Assembly: GCF_004124325.1 (NCBI RefSeq) | Contig: NZ_QBDT01000001.1 | Location: 6,634,001 to 6,698,000 of the forward strand | Length of the DNA: 64,000 nucleotides | Source: Streptomyces sp. L2 | GTDB taxonomy: Bacteria > Actinomycetota > Actinomycetes > Streptomycetales > Streptomycetaceae | Direction of reading: 5' to 3' | Shown: positions 17,714 through 26,406 of the stretch, one piece after another | How the letters are laid out: each line of letters begins with the position of its first letter | Position numbering within the stretch: position 1 is the first letter of the stretch | Notes under the pieces: generated by a model | Database searches by the model: none | What the model saw: the letters and a program-made list of their open reading frames with translations, nothing else | What the model was told of the DNA's origin: nothing | Position numbers and translations under genes: made by a program

Positions 17714-18999
17714 CCTCGGCACCGATCCTCTACAGCACGGACGACATCGAGGAGTTCCGCCTCGACCCCGTCGAACAGGCCGTCGCCGACATCGCGCTCG
17801 GCCGCCCCGTCGTCGTCGTCGACGACGAGGACCGCGAGAACGAGGGCGACCTCGTCATCGCCGCCGAGAAGGCGACCCCCGAGATCGTCGCCTTCATGAT
17901 GAGCGAGTGCCGCGGCCTGATCTGCGCCCCCATGGAGGGCGCGGAACTCGACCGGCTGCGACTGCCGCAGATGGTCGAGGACAACACCGAGTCCATGAAG
18001 ACCGCGTTCACCGTCTCCGTGGACGCCTCCGCCGCGCACGGCGTGAGCACCGGCATCTCGGCCGCCGACCGCGCCACCACGCTCCAGCTGCTGGCGAGCG
18101 GCACCGCCGAACCCACCGACCTCGTCCGCCCCGGCCACATCTTCCCGCTGCGCGCCCGCGACGGCGGCGTCCTGGTCCGCAACGGCCACACCGAGGCCGC
18201 CGTCGACCTCGCCCGGCTCGCCGGACTCCGCCCGGCCGGCGCCATCGTCGAGATCGCCGGCGAGGACGGCCGCATGCTCCGGCTGCCCGAGCTGATCCCG
18301 TTCGCCCGCAAGCACGGCCTGACGATCATCTCCATCGAGGACCTCATCGCCTACCGCCGTACCAGCGAGCCCACCGTCCGCCGCGAGGCCGAGACCCGCC
18401 TGCCCACCCGGTACGGCACCTTCACCGCCTACGGCTACCGGTCCACCGTCGACGGCGTCGAGCACGTCGCCCTCGTCCACGGCGAGATCGGCGACGGCGA
18501 GGACGTCCTGGTCCGCGTCCACTCCGAATGCCTCACCGGCGACATCTTCGCCTCCCTGCGCTGCGACTGCGGCCCCCAGCTGGACGCCTCCCTGGAACGC
18601 ATCCAGGCCGAGGGCCGGGGCGTCGTCGTCTACCTCCGCGGCCACGAGGGGCGCGGCATCGGCCTGCTGTCCAAACTGCGGGCGTACGAACTCCAGGAGC
18701 AGGGCCGCGACACCCTGGACGCCAACCTCGAACTCGGCCTGCCCGCCGACGCCCGGGACTACGGCGCCGGCGCGCGGATCCTCGCCGACCTCGGCGTCCG
18801 CGGCGTCCGCCTGATGACCAACAACCCCGACAAGACCGACGCGCTGCTGCGCCACGGCCTGAAGGTCACCGGCCGCGAGCCGATGCCCGTCCAGGCCGGC
18901 GAGCACAACCTGCGGTACCTGCGCACCAAGCGGGACCGGATGGGGCACGATCTGCCCTGGCTGGACACGCCGGCCGTGTCCACCTGCGGCAACCAGTAA
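17710..18999 (+). CDS. ribBA: Bifunctional DHBP synthase / GTP cyclohydrolase II
   Basis: 429 residues from ATG 17710, which overlaps the ribM stop in ATGA. Residues 15-215 are 3,4-dihydroxy-2-butanone-4-phosphate synthase ([29 protein letters not shown]). Residues 220-425 are GTP cyclohydrolase II with zinc Cys in [16 protein letters not shown] and the [11 protein letters not shown] loop. The enzyme makes both starting branches of riboflavin synthesis. The frame stays open far upstream to 17188, but that part is the shadow of ribM. Confidence 0.95.
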   Translation: MTSAPILYSTDDIEEFRLDPVEQAVADIALGRPVVVVDDEDRENEGDLVIAAEKATPEIVAFMMSECRGLICAPMEGAELDRLRLPQMVEDNTESMKTAFTVSVDASAAHGVSTGISAADRATTLQLLASGTAEPTDLVRPGHIFPLRARDGGVLVRNGHTEAAVDLARLAGLRPAGAIVEIAGEDGRMLRLPELIPFARKHGLTIISIEDLIAYRRTSEPTVRREAETRLPTRYGTFTAYGYRSTVDGVEHVALVHGEIGDGEDVLVRVHSECLTGDIFASLRCDCGPQLDASLERIQAEGRGVVVYLRGHEGRGIGLLSKLRAYELQEQGRDTLDANLELGLPADARDYGAGARILADLGVRGVRLMTNNPDKTDALLRHGLKVTGREPMPVQAGEHNLRYLRTKRDRMGHDLPWLDTPAVSTCGNQ

Positions 19000-19020
19000 G
19001 AGAACGCACTGAGGAGAGAC

Positions 19021-19506
19021 GTGAGCGGCAAGGGTGCACCGGAGCTGTCCGTACGCAACGCGAGCGACCTGCGGGTCGCCGTCATCGCGGCGCAGTGGCA
19101 CGAGAAGGTGATGGACGGTCTGGTCAACGGCGCGATGCGCGCCCTGCACGAGCTGGGCATCGACGAGCCGACCCTGATCCGGGTGCCCGGCAGCTTCGAA
19201 CTGCCGGTCGCCGCCAAGGTCCTCGCGGGCCGCGGGTACGACGCGGTCGTCGCGCTCGGCGTCGTCATCCGCGGCGGCACCCCGCACTTCGACTACGTCT
19301 GCCAGGGCGTCACCCAGGGCCTGACCCAGGTGTCGATCGAGACCGGCGTGCCCGTCGGGTTCGGCGTGCTCACCTGCGACACCGAGGAGCAGGCCCTCGA
19401 CCGGGCCGGTATCGAGGGCTCGAACGAGGACAAGGGCCACGAGGCGGTGACCGCGGCGATCGCGACCGCCGCCACGCTGCGCTCAGTATCTGAACCCTGG
19501 CACTAG
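19021..19506 (+). CDS. ribH: 6,7-dimethyl-8-ribityllumazine synthase
   Basis: 161 residues, standard lumazine synthase size. The substrate segment [12 protein letters not shown] contains the catalytic His; [13 protein letters not shown] and [16 protein letters not shown] are family blocks. It condenses the ribityl-pyrimidine with DHBP, feeding RibE. GTG 19021 has GAGGAGAG just upstream, 21 bases after ribBA, so it closes the riboflavin operon. Confidence 0.95.
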   Translation: MSGKGAPELSVRNASDLRVAVIAAQWHEKVMDGLVNGAMRALHELGIDEPTLIRVPGSFELPVAAKVLAGRGYDAVVALGVVIRGGTPHFDYVCQGVTQGLTQVSIETGVPVGFGVLTCDTEEQALDRAGIEGSNEDKGHEAVTAAIATAATLRSVSEPWH

Positions 19507-19540
19507 GGAGTCGCCCGAACCGCGTAGGGTAAGGCTCACC

Positions 19541-19813
19541 ATGTCCAAGAAGACGTTCGAGGAGCTGTTCACCGAGCTCCAGCACAAGGCCGCCCACGGC
19601 GATCCCGCCACCTCCCGCACCGCTGAGCTGGTCGGCAAGGGCGTCCATGCCATCGGCAAGAAGGTCGTCGAGGAGGCCGCCGAGGTGTGGATGGCCGCCG
19701 AGCACGAGGGCAAGGAGGCGGCGGCCGAGGAGATCTCCCAGCTGCTGTACCACGTCCAGGTGATGATGGTCGCCCGCGGGATCTCCCTGGACGACGTCTA
19801 CGCCCACCTCTGA
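19541..19813 (+). CDS. hisE: Phosphoribosyl-ATP pyrophosphatase
   Basis: 90 residues of the MazG-like all-alpha HisE family: [15 protein letters not shown] at the start, then the acidic metal-binding helix [20 protein letters not shown] and [17 protein letters not shown]. Second step of histidine synthesis. It is separate from HisI, as usual in actinobacteria, starts 34 bases after ribH and precedes hisG. TAAGG lies upstream of ATG 19541. Confidence 0.93.
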   Translation: MSKKTFEELFTELQHKAAHGDPATSRTAELVGKGVHAIGKKVVEEAAEVWMAAEHEGKEAAAEEISQLLYHVQVMMVARGISLDDVYAHL

Positions 19814-19884
19814 GCCGTACGGCCGCGCCCTGCCCCACCCCGCCCCCGTCCCCGTAGAAGAACGAGCAAAGGAAGCCGAACCTC

Positions 19885-20748
19885 ATGCTGCGCATCGCCG
19901 TCCCCAACAAGGGTTCCCTGTCCGGCCCTGCGGCGGAGATGCTGCATGAGGCCGGCTACCAGCAGCGCCGCGAGTCCAAGGAACTGCGGATCGTCGACCC
20001 CGAGAACGACGTCGAGTTCTTCTACCTCCGCCCCCGCGACATCGCGATCTACGTCTCCTCCGGCCGCCTCGACATCGGGGTGACCGGCCGGGACCTGCTC
20101 GTCGACTCCGGTGCCGACGCCGAGGAGATCCTCCCGCTCGGCTTCGCCCGCTCCACCTTCCGCTTCGCCGCCAAGCCCGGCACCGCGCAGGGCATCGAGG
20201 ACCTCAAGGGCAGGACGGTCGCCACCTCCTACGAGGGGATCGTCGCCGGACACCTCGCCGACCGCGGCGTCGACGCCTCCGTCGTCCACCTCGACGGCGC
20301 CGTCGAGACCGCGATCGAACTGGGCGTCGCCGAGGTCATCGCCGACGTCGTCGAGACCGGCACCTCGCTGCGCAACGCCGGACTGGAGGTCTTCGGCGAG
20401 CCCATCATGAAGTCCGAGGCCGTCGTCATCCGCCGCACCGGCGCCGCCGCCGAGGCCGACGACGCCGACGAGGCCAAGGTCCAGCAGTTCCTGCGCCGCC
20501 TGCAGGGCGTCCTCGTCGCCCGGACGTACGTGATGATGGACTACGACTGCCGTGTCGAGCAGCTGGAGCGGGCCGTCGCCCTGACCCCCGGCCTGGAGTC
20601 GCCGACCGTCTCCCCCCTGCACAACGAGGGCTGGGTCGCCGTCCGCGCCATGGTCCCGTCCCGGGAGGCCCAGCGCATCATGGACGACCTGTACGAGATC
20701 GGCGCCCGTGCCATCCTGACCACGGCCATTCACGCCTGCCGCCTCTGA
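19885..20748 (+). CDS. hisG: ATP phosphoribosyltransferase, long form
   Basis: 287 residues: periplasmic-binding-like catalytic domain (1-210; MLRIAVPNKGSL, VTGRDLLVDSGADAEE, DVVETGTSLRNAGL) and the C-terminal ACT-like regulatory domain (215-287), so a HisZ-independent hexameric enzyme inhibited by histidine. It commits ATP and PRPP to histidine synthesis. AAAGGAAG precedes ATG 19885. Located after hisE, apart from the main his cluster. Confidence 0.95.
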   Translation: MLRIAVPNKGSLSGPAAEMLHEAGYQQRRESKELRIVDPENDVEFFYLRPRDIAIYVSSGRLDIGVTGRDLLVDSGADAEEILPLGFARSTFRFAAKPGTAQGIEDLKGRTVATSYEGIVAGHLADRGVDASVVHLDGAVETAIELGVAEVIADVVETGTSLRNAGLEVFGEPIMKSEAVVIRRTGAAAEADDADEAKVQQFLRRLQGVLVARTYVMMDYDCRVEQLERAVALTPGLESPTVSPLHNEGWVAVRAMVPSREAQRIMDDLYEIGARAILTTAIHACRL

Positions 20749-20762
20749 GGGACCGCTCGACC

Positions 20763-21227
20763 ATGTCCGACACGTCCGGCCTCCCCGCCCTGCCCGTCAC
20801 CTTCCGCCCGGGCCACACCCGCGTGATCCTGCTCACCGCGGGCCTGGCGATCTTCCTGGTCATCACCTGGATCGCCCTGCTGCTGGAGCAGCTCGGCCCG
20901 GGGGAGCGGCTCACCTTCATCCTCACCGGCGCGCTCCTCTTCTGGGTGCTCGCCCAGCTCGCCCGGGTGAAGGTCGTCGCCGACGAGACCGGTGTCACCG
21001 TCGTCAACATCGTCAGCAGAAGGCGTCTGGACTGGGCGGAGATCCTCCAGGTGAACCTCCGCCCGGGCGACCCCTGGGTGTTCCTCAACCTCAGCGACGG
21101 CACCAGCCTGCCCGCCCTCGGCATCCAGCCGGGCCTCGCCCGGAAGCGGGCCATCGCCGACGCGCAGGCGCTCCGCGCACTCGCCTGCGCCCACGCGACG
21201 GCCCATACGGCGGAAGATCAGGGCTGA
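20763..21227 (+). CDS. Membrane-anchored PH-domain protein
   Basis: 154 residues. Two adjacent hydrophobic helices (about 20-62) are followed by a bacterial PH-like domain (65-130; VVADETGVTVVNIVSRRRLDWAEILQVNL, LNLSDGTSLPALGI). This architecture is common in actinobacteria, always of unknown function. It begins 14 bases after hisG and may be read through from it. Confidence 0.8.
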   Translation: MSDTSGLPALPVTFRPGHTRVILLTAGLAIFLVITWIALLLEQLGPGERLTFILTGALLFWVLAQLARVKVVADETGVTVVNIVSRRRLDWAEILQVNLRPGDPWVFLNLSDGTSLPALGIQPGLARKRAIADAQALRALACAHATAHTAEDQG

Positions 21228-21279
21228 GTCGGGGGCGTCCACCCTGCCGTACCGGGCCCGGTCTTGACTAATCTGTTGG

Positions 21280-21304
21280 CGGAGGCTTTTTCGTCGCGCC
21301 TCCG
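21280..21304 (+). terminator. Hairpin in the leader before the CNNM pair
   Basis: CGGAGGC (21280-21286) pairs with GCCTCCG (21298-21304) around a T-rich loop, 53 bases after the PH-domain gene. It may end that transcript. The rest of 21305-21452 contains a TAGTAT hexamer at about 21383, a possible -10 for the next gene; no gene is seen. Confidence 0.4.
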
Positions 21305-21452
21305 TCCCTGCTGCGCCACCCGGCGCACGGGGCTTCCTGCTACCCGAGGAGTGACCCTCTCCGGCGATGGACGGATCGTCCTGTAGTATCTGCGCCGCCC
21401 CCTCCCGACATACCGCGGACCGCGTCCGTGAGACCTCGGAGGCGGCGGCATC

Positions 21453-22787
21453 ATGACCATCCCCCTGCTGCTCCTGGCAGCGGCGTTCCTGCTCATCCTC
21501 GCCAACGGCTTCTTCGTCGCCGCCGAGTTCGGGCTCGTCACCGTCGAGCGCCCGGAGGCCGAGAAGGCGGCCGCCGACGGCGACAGGCGGGCCCGCACGG
21601 TCGTCGAATCGCTCAAGGAGCTGTCCTTCCAGCTCTCCGGCACCCAGCTCGGCATCACCATCACCTCCCTCGTCGTCGGCATGCTCGCCGAACCGGCCCT
21701 CGCCGCCCTCCTGCGCGGCCCGTTCGCCGCGACCGGCCTCCCCGGCGGCGCCGTCTCCGGCATCGCCGTGGTCGTCGGCATGCTGCTCGCCTCCGCGATC
21801 CAGATGGTGATCGGCGAACTCGTGCCCAAGAACTGGGCGGTGTCCAAGCCGCTGCAGGTCGCCCGGTTCGTGGCCGGCCCGCAGCACCGCTTCGCCCTGC
21901 TGTTCCGCCCGGTGATCGCCATGCTCAACACGGTCGCCAACCGGCTCGTGCGGGCCCTGGGCGTCGAACCCGCGCACGAGCTGGCCTCCGCCCGCACCCC
22001 CGGCGAACTGGTGTCCCTGGCCCGGCACTCCGCGCGGGCGGGCGCCCTGGAGCAGGACACCGCAGACCTGTTCGTGCGCACCCTGTCGCTGGGCGAGCTG
22101 ACCGCGCAGCACGTGATGACCCCGCGCGTGAAGGTCAGCGCCCTGCAGGCGTCGGCGACCGCCGAGGACGTCGTCAACCTCACCCGCGCCACCGGCCTGT
22201 CCCGCTTCCCCGTCTACCGGGAGAAGATCGACGAGATCGTCGGCATGGCCCACCTCAAGGACGCCCTCGCCGTCCCCGTGCACGAGCGGCTGCGGACCCC
22301 GGTGAGCCGGATCGCCCGCAAGGCGCTCCTCGTTCCCGAGACCCTGCCCGTCCAGCCGCTCCTCGCCCGGCTGCGCAGCGAGCAGCCCATCGCCGTCGTC
22401 GTCGACGAGTACGGCGGCACGGCCGGTGTCGTCACCCTGGAGGACATCGTCGAGGAACTCGTCGGCGAGGTCCGCGACGAGCACGACGCCAAGGACATGC
22501 CCGAGCTGGCCGCCGCCCCGCCCGAGGACGGCAGGCCCGCGTGGGACGTGGACGGCAGCTGCCGCGTCGACATCCTGCAGCGCATAGGCCTCGACGTGCC
22601 GGAGGGGCCGTACGAGACGGTCGCCGGCCTCGTCGCCGACCGGCTCGGCCGTATCCCGGCCCCCGGTGACCGGGCCGAACTGCCCGGCTGGCGGCTGTCC
22701 GTCCGCCAGGTCGGCCACTACCGCGCCGAACGGGTCCGCCTGGTCCGCACCGCCCCCGCGGTGAACGTGATGGAGGCCGTCCGATGA
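21453..22787 (+). CDS. CNNM/CorC-type membrane protein (DUF21-CBS)
   Basis: 444 residues. The DUF21/CNNM membrane domain (1-190) has three to four helices with NGFFVAAEFGLVTVERP near residue 16, the GTQLGITITSL strand and IGELVPKNWAV. Two CBS domains (about 205-330) follow, including the MTPR motif and VVDEYGGTAGVVTLEDIVEELVGEV, then a CorC_HlyC transporter-associated domain (350-430). Family members are linked to Mg2+/Co2+ export or homeostasis; the older name hemolysin is misleading. It overlaps the next gene in ATGA. Confidence 0.88.
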   Translation: MTIPLLLLAAAFLLILANGFFVAAEFGLVTVERPEAEKAAADGDRRARTVVESLKELSFQLSGTQLGITITSLVVGMLAEPALAALLRGPFAATGLPGGAVSGIAVVVGMLLASAIQMVIGELVPKNWAVSKPLQVARFVAGPQHRFALLFRPVIAMLNTVANRLVRALGVEPAHELASARTPGELVSLARHSARAGALEQDTADLFVRTLSLGELTAQHVMTPRVKVSALQASATAEDVVNLTRATGLSRFPVYREKIDEIVGMAHLKDALAVPVHERLRTPVSRIARKALLVPETLPVQPLLARLRSEQPIAVVVDEYGGTAGVVTLEDIVEELVGEVRDEHDAKDMPELAAAPPEDGRPAWDVDGSCRVDILQRIGLDVPEGPYETVAGLVADRLGRIPAPGDRAELPGWRLSVRQVGHYRAERVRLVRTAPAVNVMEAVR

Positions 22788-23839
22788 GCGTCCTCCAACT
22801 GGTCTTCGCCGGACTGCTCGTGCTCGCCAACGGCTTCTTCGTCGGCGCCGAGTTCTCCTTGGTCTCCGTCCGCCGCAGCCAGATCGAACCGCTCGGCACC
22901 GCGCGGGCCCGGCAGGTGCTGTACGGGCTGGAGCGGCTGCCGCAGATGATGGCGGCGGCGCAGTTCGGCATCACCGTCTGCTCCCTGACGCTGGGCGCGG
23001 TCGCCGAGCCGACGGTGGCGCATCTGCTGGAGCCGGTGTTCGCGGCGGTCCACCTGCCCGACGGCATGGTGCACCCGCTGGGCTACGTCATCGCCCTCGC
23101 CGCCGTGGTCTTCTTCCACCTCGTCATCGGCGAGATGGTGCCGAAGAACCTCGCGATGGCCGCGCCCGAGAAGGCCGCGCTGTGGTTGAGCCCCGGGCTC
23201 GTCGCCTTCGCCCGGCTGTGCAGGCCGATCACCGTCGCGCTCGGCGCCTGCGCGCAGGGCATCCTGCGGCTGTTCCGGGTCGAGCCGAAGGACGAGGTCG
23301 AGGCGGTCGTCACCAGCGAACAGCTCAACCGGCTCCTGGAGGACTCCGGTCAGGCGGGGCTGCTCGGGCCGGAGGAGCGGGAACGCCTGGAGGACGCCCT
23401 GGAGCTGGGCTCACGCCCGGTCACCGACGTCCTCCTCACCCGCGAGTCCCTGGTCACGGTGCCGCCGTCGGTCACCCCGGGCGAGATCGTCGCCCTCACC
23501 GCCCGCACGGGCTACTCCCGCTTCCCGGTGGCCGCGGAGAAGGGGGCGTTCATGGGGTACGTGCACGTCAAGGACGTCCTGGACCTGGAGGACTCCGACC
23601 GCGCGGTGCCGCAGCACGTGTGGCGGCCCATGACCACGCTCCGGGCGGAACTGCCGCTCGACGACGCGCTCACGGTGATGCGCCGGGCCGCGACCCACCT
23701 GGCCCAGGTCGCCGACCCCTCCGGCCGTGTCCTCGGCCTCGTCGCCCTCGAGGACGCCCTCGAACTCCTCGTCGGCGAGGTCCGAGACCCGGCCCACAGG
23801 GTGGCTCCGCCGGAACCCGAGCAAGTCCTGGCGACGTAG
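22784..23839 (+). CDS. CNNM-type membrane protein, shorter partner
   Basis: 351 residues, paralogue of the preceding gene: CNNM domain (1-185; ANGFFVGAEFSLVSVRRSQIEP, AAQFGITVCSLTLGAVAEP, IGEMVPKNLAMA) and a CBS pair (200-330), but no CorC_HlyC domain at the end. The second CBS has LGLVALEDALELLVGEVRD. The two are translationally coupled and probably form a heteromeric membrane complex acting on divalent metal ions. Confidence 0.86.
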   Translation: MSVLQLVFAGLLVLANGFFVGAEFSLVSVRRSQIEPLGTARARQVLYGLERLPQMMAAAQFGITVCSLTLGAVAEPTVAHLLEPVFAAVHLPDGMVHPLGYVIALAAVVFFHLVIGEMVPKNLAMAAPEKAALWLSPGLVAFARLCRPITVALGACAQGILRLFRVEPKDEVEAVVTSEQLNRLLEDSGQAGLLGPEERERLEDALELGSRPVTDVLLTRESLVTVPPSVTPGEIVALTARTGYSRFPVAAEKGAFMGYVHVKDVLDLEDSDRAVPQHVWRPMTTLRAELPLDDALTVMRRAATHLAQVADPSGRVLGLVALEDALELLVGEVRDPAHRVAPPEPEQVLAT

Positions 23840-23879
23840 CCCCGGGCGCCGTCCCTCGGCGCGGGTACGTGGTGACCTC

Positions 23880-24028
23880 TCGCGCAGTTCCCCGCGCCCC
23901 TTACGGGGCACGTCGCAGCTCTGTCGGCTGCGCAGCCGCAGCCGCAGCCGCAGCCGCAGCCGCGCGCCGCCGTACGTAGCTGCGGGCATGCGTGCCGCTG
24001 GGGGCGGCACGGGTGGGCGCAGCGGCAC
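23880..24028. repeat. Dispersed two-module repeat between convergent genes
   Basis: Module 1 (23880-23909, 30 bases, with a GCCCC-TTAC-GGGGC hairpin) and module 2 (23978-24028, 51 bases) are both identical to copies at 44501-44530 and 44536-44586. Between them here is a GCAGCC hexamer run (about 23930-23962). The unit lies between the ends of the CNNM gene and the EccA-like gene and may end transcription from both sides. Confidence 0.85.
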
Positions 24029-24080
24029 CCTGCCAGCGCGGGTGAGTGGAACCCACCCCCGGCCGCCGCCCGCAACCGCG

Positions 24081-25943
24081 TCACAGCGCCGACGGGTCGG
24101 AAGGGCCTCGCCCCGAGAGGACCTCGCCGTAGGCCTGCATCAGGTCGGGGAGGCGGAGCGTGGCGAGGTCGTCACGGGACAGCGCCCCGAGATATCCCGA
24201 CAGGCGAAGATCCCGGTACGCACAGCTCTTCTCGTACAGCGTCCGCAGAAACCGCCCGTTCCCGAGCTCGTCGATCCACCCCTGCTCCACCACATGCCCG
24301 GCGATGGACCCCAGTTCCTCCAGCGCCTCCTCGTCCCACCCGTCCCCGTTATCCGCCGCGAGCACCTCCCCGATCGAGGTGAGTTCACCCGGCCGGTACG
24401 ACGGGAAGTCCACCCGCGTGGTGAACCGCGACGACAACCCGGGGTTGGCCGCGAGCAGCCGGTCCATGCCCTCCGGGTAGCCCGCCAGGATCACCACCAG
24501 GTGGTCCCGGTTGTCCTCGGCCCGCTTCAGCAGCACCTGCAACGCCTCGTCCCCGTACGCGTCCCCCTTGCCGTACCCCGAGTTGGACAGCGAGTACGCC
24601 TCGTCCACGAACAGCACCCCGCCGATCGCGGAGTCGATCAGCTCGTTCGCCTTCACGGCGGTCTGCCCCAGGTACTCGCCGACCAGATCGGCCCGCTGCG
24701 CCTCCACCAGATGGTCCCCGCCCAGCAGCCCGAGCGCGTAGAACACCCGGCCCAGGATCCGCGCGACCGTGGTCTTCCCCGTCCCGGACGGCCCCGAGAA
24801 CACGAAGTGCCGTTTCGGCGGCTGCACCGGCAACCCCTGCCCGGCCCGCAGCCGCGCCATGTTCAGCTGCGCCGACAGCGCCTTGACCTGGCGCTTGACC
24901 GGTTCCAGCCCCACCATCCGCTCCAGCTCCGCCAGCGCCTCCTCCAGCAGCGCGGGATCGGTCGGCCCGGCGGGCAGCTCCGAGGACGGCGCGACGGTCT
25001 TCGCCCGCACCGCCGGGTCGCCCACCGACGGCAGCGGCCCGGTCGGCAGGTCGGGCTCGGGCAGCCGCAGGTCCCGCCCCTCGGTGCCGAACAGCGGATC
25101 GAAGAGGTCCTGCCCGTCCACCACGTCCTGCCCGGCCCCGGTGAGGGTGATCGCGGCGAAACCGGCTGCGTCCTCGTACCCGTCGCCCTCGGCGATCGCG
25201 GCCAGCCGGGCCGAGGTGTCCATGAAGGCCGGGTCGACGCGGTGCACCGCCCGGTACAGGGGGAGCGCGGCGGCACTGCGGCCGGTGCCCTCGTGCGCCC
25301 GCGCCAGCCAGTAGCGCAGCTCCTTGCGCTGCGGCTGCTCACTGCGGCACCGCATCAGCGCCGCCGACAGCAGCGGCTCGGCGTGCCCGTACATCTCCAG
25401 CCGGACCCGGGCCATGCCACCGAACAGGCCGGCCTCGATACCGAGCAGCGCGTCGTCGAGCAGGGGATCGGTGTGCCGTACGAGCTGGTCCCAGTCCTTG
25501 ACCAGATAGGCGCGGCACGCGTGCAGGAACCGGACCTGCGGGTCGGTGTCCACCGGGGGGAGGCCCGCGAGCGCCCGGTCCAGCTCGGGCACGTGCCGGC
25601 CGTCCAGCCAGTGCGAGGCGTGCGCGAGCAGCAGATCGCGCGGGCTCTCCAGCACCGGCTGCACCCACCAGCCCAGCCAGTACCAGGAGTTGAGGGTGCG
25701 CCGGTGCCGGCCGCGCTGCTCCCCGAAGCGTTCTCGGTGCCGGAACATCCTGAGCAGTGCGGTGGTGGTGTCTACGCGCAGCGCGTGCAGCCCGAGCCAG
25801 GCGTCGGCCATGCCGGGATCCATCCGCACCGCGGCGCGGAACTCCTCCTCCGCCTGCGGATAGGCGCCCATCGTGTAGGCGTCCACACCCCGCAGCCAGG
25901 CGAGGCCGGCCGGGGCCTCGGGGCCCTGCGTGCCGAAGTCCAT
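24081..25943 (-). CDS. EccA/CbxX-like AAA+ ATPase with N-terminal TPR region
   Basis: 620 residues from ATG 25943 (GGGGGA upstream); the frame stays open to 26360 but that part is leader. Residues 1-270 are helical, TPR-like (GVDAYTMGAYPQAEEEFRAAVRMDP). The AAA+ domain (about 340-600) has Walker A SGPSGTGKTTVAR near 380, Walker B VLFVDEAYSL and LSSRFTTRVDF. This is the layout of EccA of type VII secretion and of CbxX. No ecc or esx genes are near, so it is an orphan with unknown clients. Its promoter and a hairpin leader lie at 26222-26324. Confidence 0.85.
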   Translation of the reverse strand: MDFGTQGPEAPAGLAWLRGVDAYTMGAYPQAEEEFRAAVRMDPGMADAWLGLHALRVDTTTALLRMFRHRERFGEQRGRHRRTLNSWYWLGWWVQPVLESPRDLLLAHASHWLDGRHVPELDRALAGLPPVDTDPQVRFLHACRAYLVKDWDQLVRHTDPLLDDALLGIEAGLFGGMARVRLEMYGHAEPLLSAALMRCRSEQPQRKELRYWLARAHEGTGRSAAALPLYRAVHRVDPAFMDTSARLAAIAEGDGYEDAAGFAAITLTGAGQDVVDGQDLFDPLFGTEGRDLRLPEPDLPTGPLPSVGDPAVRAKTVAPSSELPAGPTDPALLEEALAELERMVGLEPVKRQVKALSAQLNMARLRAGQGLPVQPPKRHFVFSGPSGTGKTTVARILGRVFYALGLLGGDHLVEAQRADLVGEYLGQTAVKANELIDSAIGGVLFVDEAYSLSNSGYGKGDAYGDEALQVLLKRAEDNRDHLVVILAGYPEGMDRLLAANPGLSSRFTTRVDFPSYRPGELTSIGEVLAADNGDGWDEEALEELGSIAGHVVEQGWIDELGNGRFLRTLYEKSCAYRDLRLSGYLGALSRDDLATLRLPDLMQAYGEVLSGRGPSDPSAL

Positions 25944-26221
25944 CACGTCCCCCACAGACCGTGCCCCCGTAGGTTCGCCACCGGGCGGTGGCCCGGCGGC
26001 CCGCCGCGGTCGAACCGCCCTGCCGCGGACCGGAGTTGCGGTGCGCGAGGCAGCTGCTCGAAGGTCGCACCGAGGGCATCGTACCCGCGGCACGACCGCG
26101 CGCCGTAGGGTGCCGCACCGGCCGTTCGGCGAGGTGGGAGCAGACGGGGCGCACGGGGAGCGGTGACCGAGGGTGAGCGGCGCGGTGCGCGGGGAGGGCG
26201 CGAAAGTGGCTGCGGGCAGAA

Positions 26222-26259
26222 CGAAGCCCCCGATCACGGGGGAACAACCGGGGGCTTCG
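26222..26259 (-). terminator. Hairpin in the 5' leader of the EccA-like gene
   Basis: CGAAGCCCCCG (26222-26232) and CGGGGGCTTCG (26249-26259) are perfect 11-base inverted repeats. On the minus strand the hairpin is about 35 bases downstream of a good promoter and about 280 bases before the EccA-like start, so it could be an attenuator, or the end of a roughly 70-base RNA. It could also end transcripts from the kinase gene. Confidence 0.6.
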
Positions 26260-26290
26260 CGCATGCGGGCGGCTCCGAATGGCCGCACAT
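26234..26290 (-). CDS. Possible 18-residue leader peptide, Pro-rich
   Basis: ATG 26290 lies four bases after the -10 element on the minus strand and opens an 18-codon frame with six Pro codons (EPP, KPP, PP before the stop) whose TGA falls in the loop of the 26222-26259 hairpin. That geometry is what ribosome-controlled attenuation looks like. It is too short to show coding bias, so it may be chance. Confidence 0.3.
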   Translation of the reverse strand: MCGHSEPPACAKPPVVPP

Positions 26291-26294
26291 TGAG

Positions 26295-26324
26295 AACGTA
26301 AGTCCTGTACGGCCCCCGGGTCAA
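26295..26324 (-). promoter_or_regulatory. HrdB-type promoter for the EccA-like gene leader
   Basis: On the minus strand TTGACC (26324-26319) and TACGTT (26300-26295) are separated by 18 bases, a close match to vegetative promoters of Streptomyces. The start site would be at about 26288. Confidence 0.6.
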
Positions 26325-26406
26325 GCGTAGTTGGGGCTCTCGGAGAAGTTGCCCGGACAAGGGTCTTCACAAGTTCAGCACATTGCCGACAGTCCGTCAC
26401 CGTGGG

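Noticed and set aside
24081..25943. Part of a type VII secretion cluster
   Set aside because: Only an EccA-like gene is seen; there is no EsxA/B, EccB, EccC, EccD or EccE gene nearby. The FtsK-like gene at 44639 is 19 kb away and has degenerate motifs.
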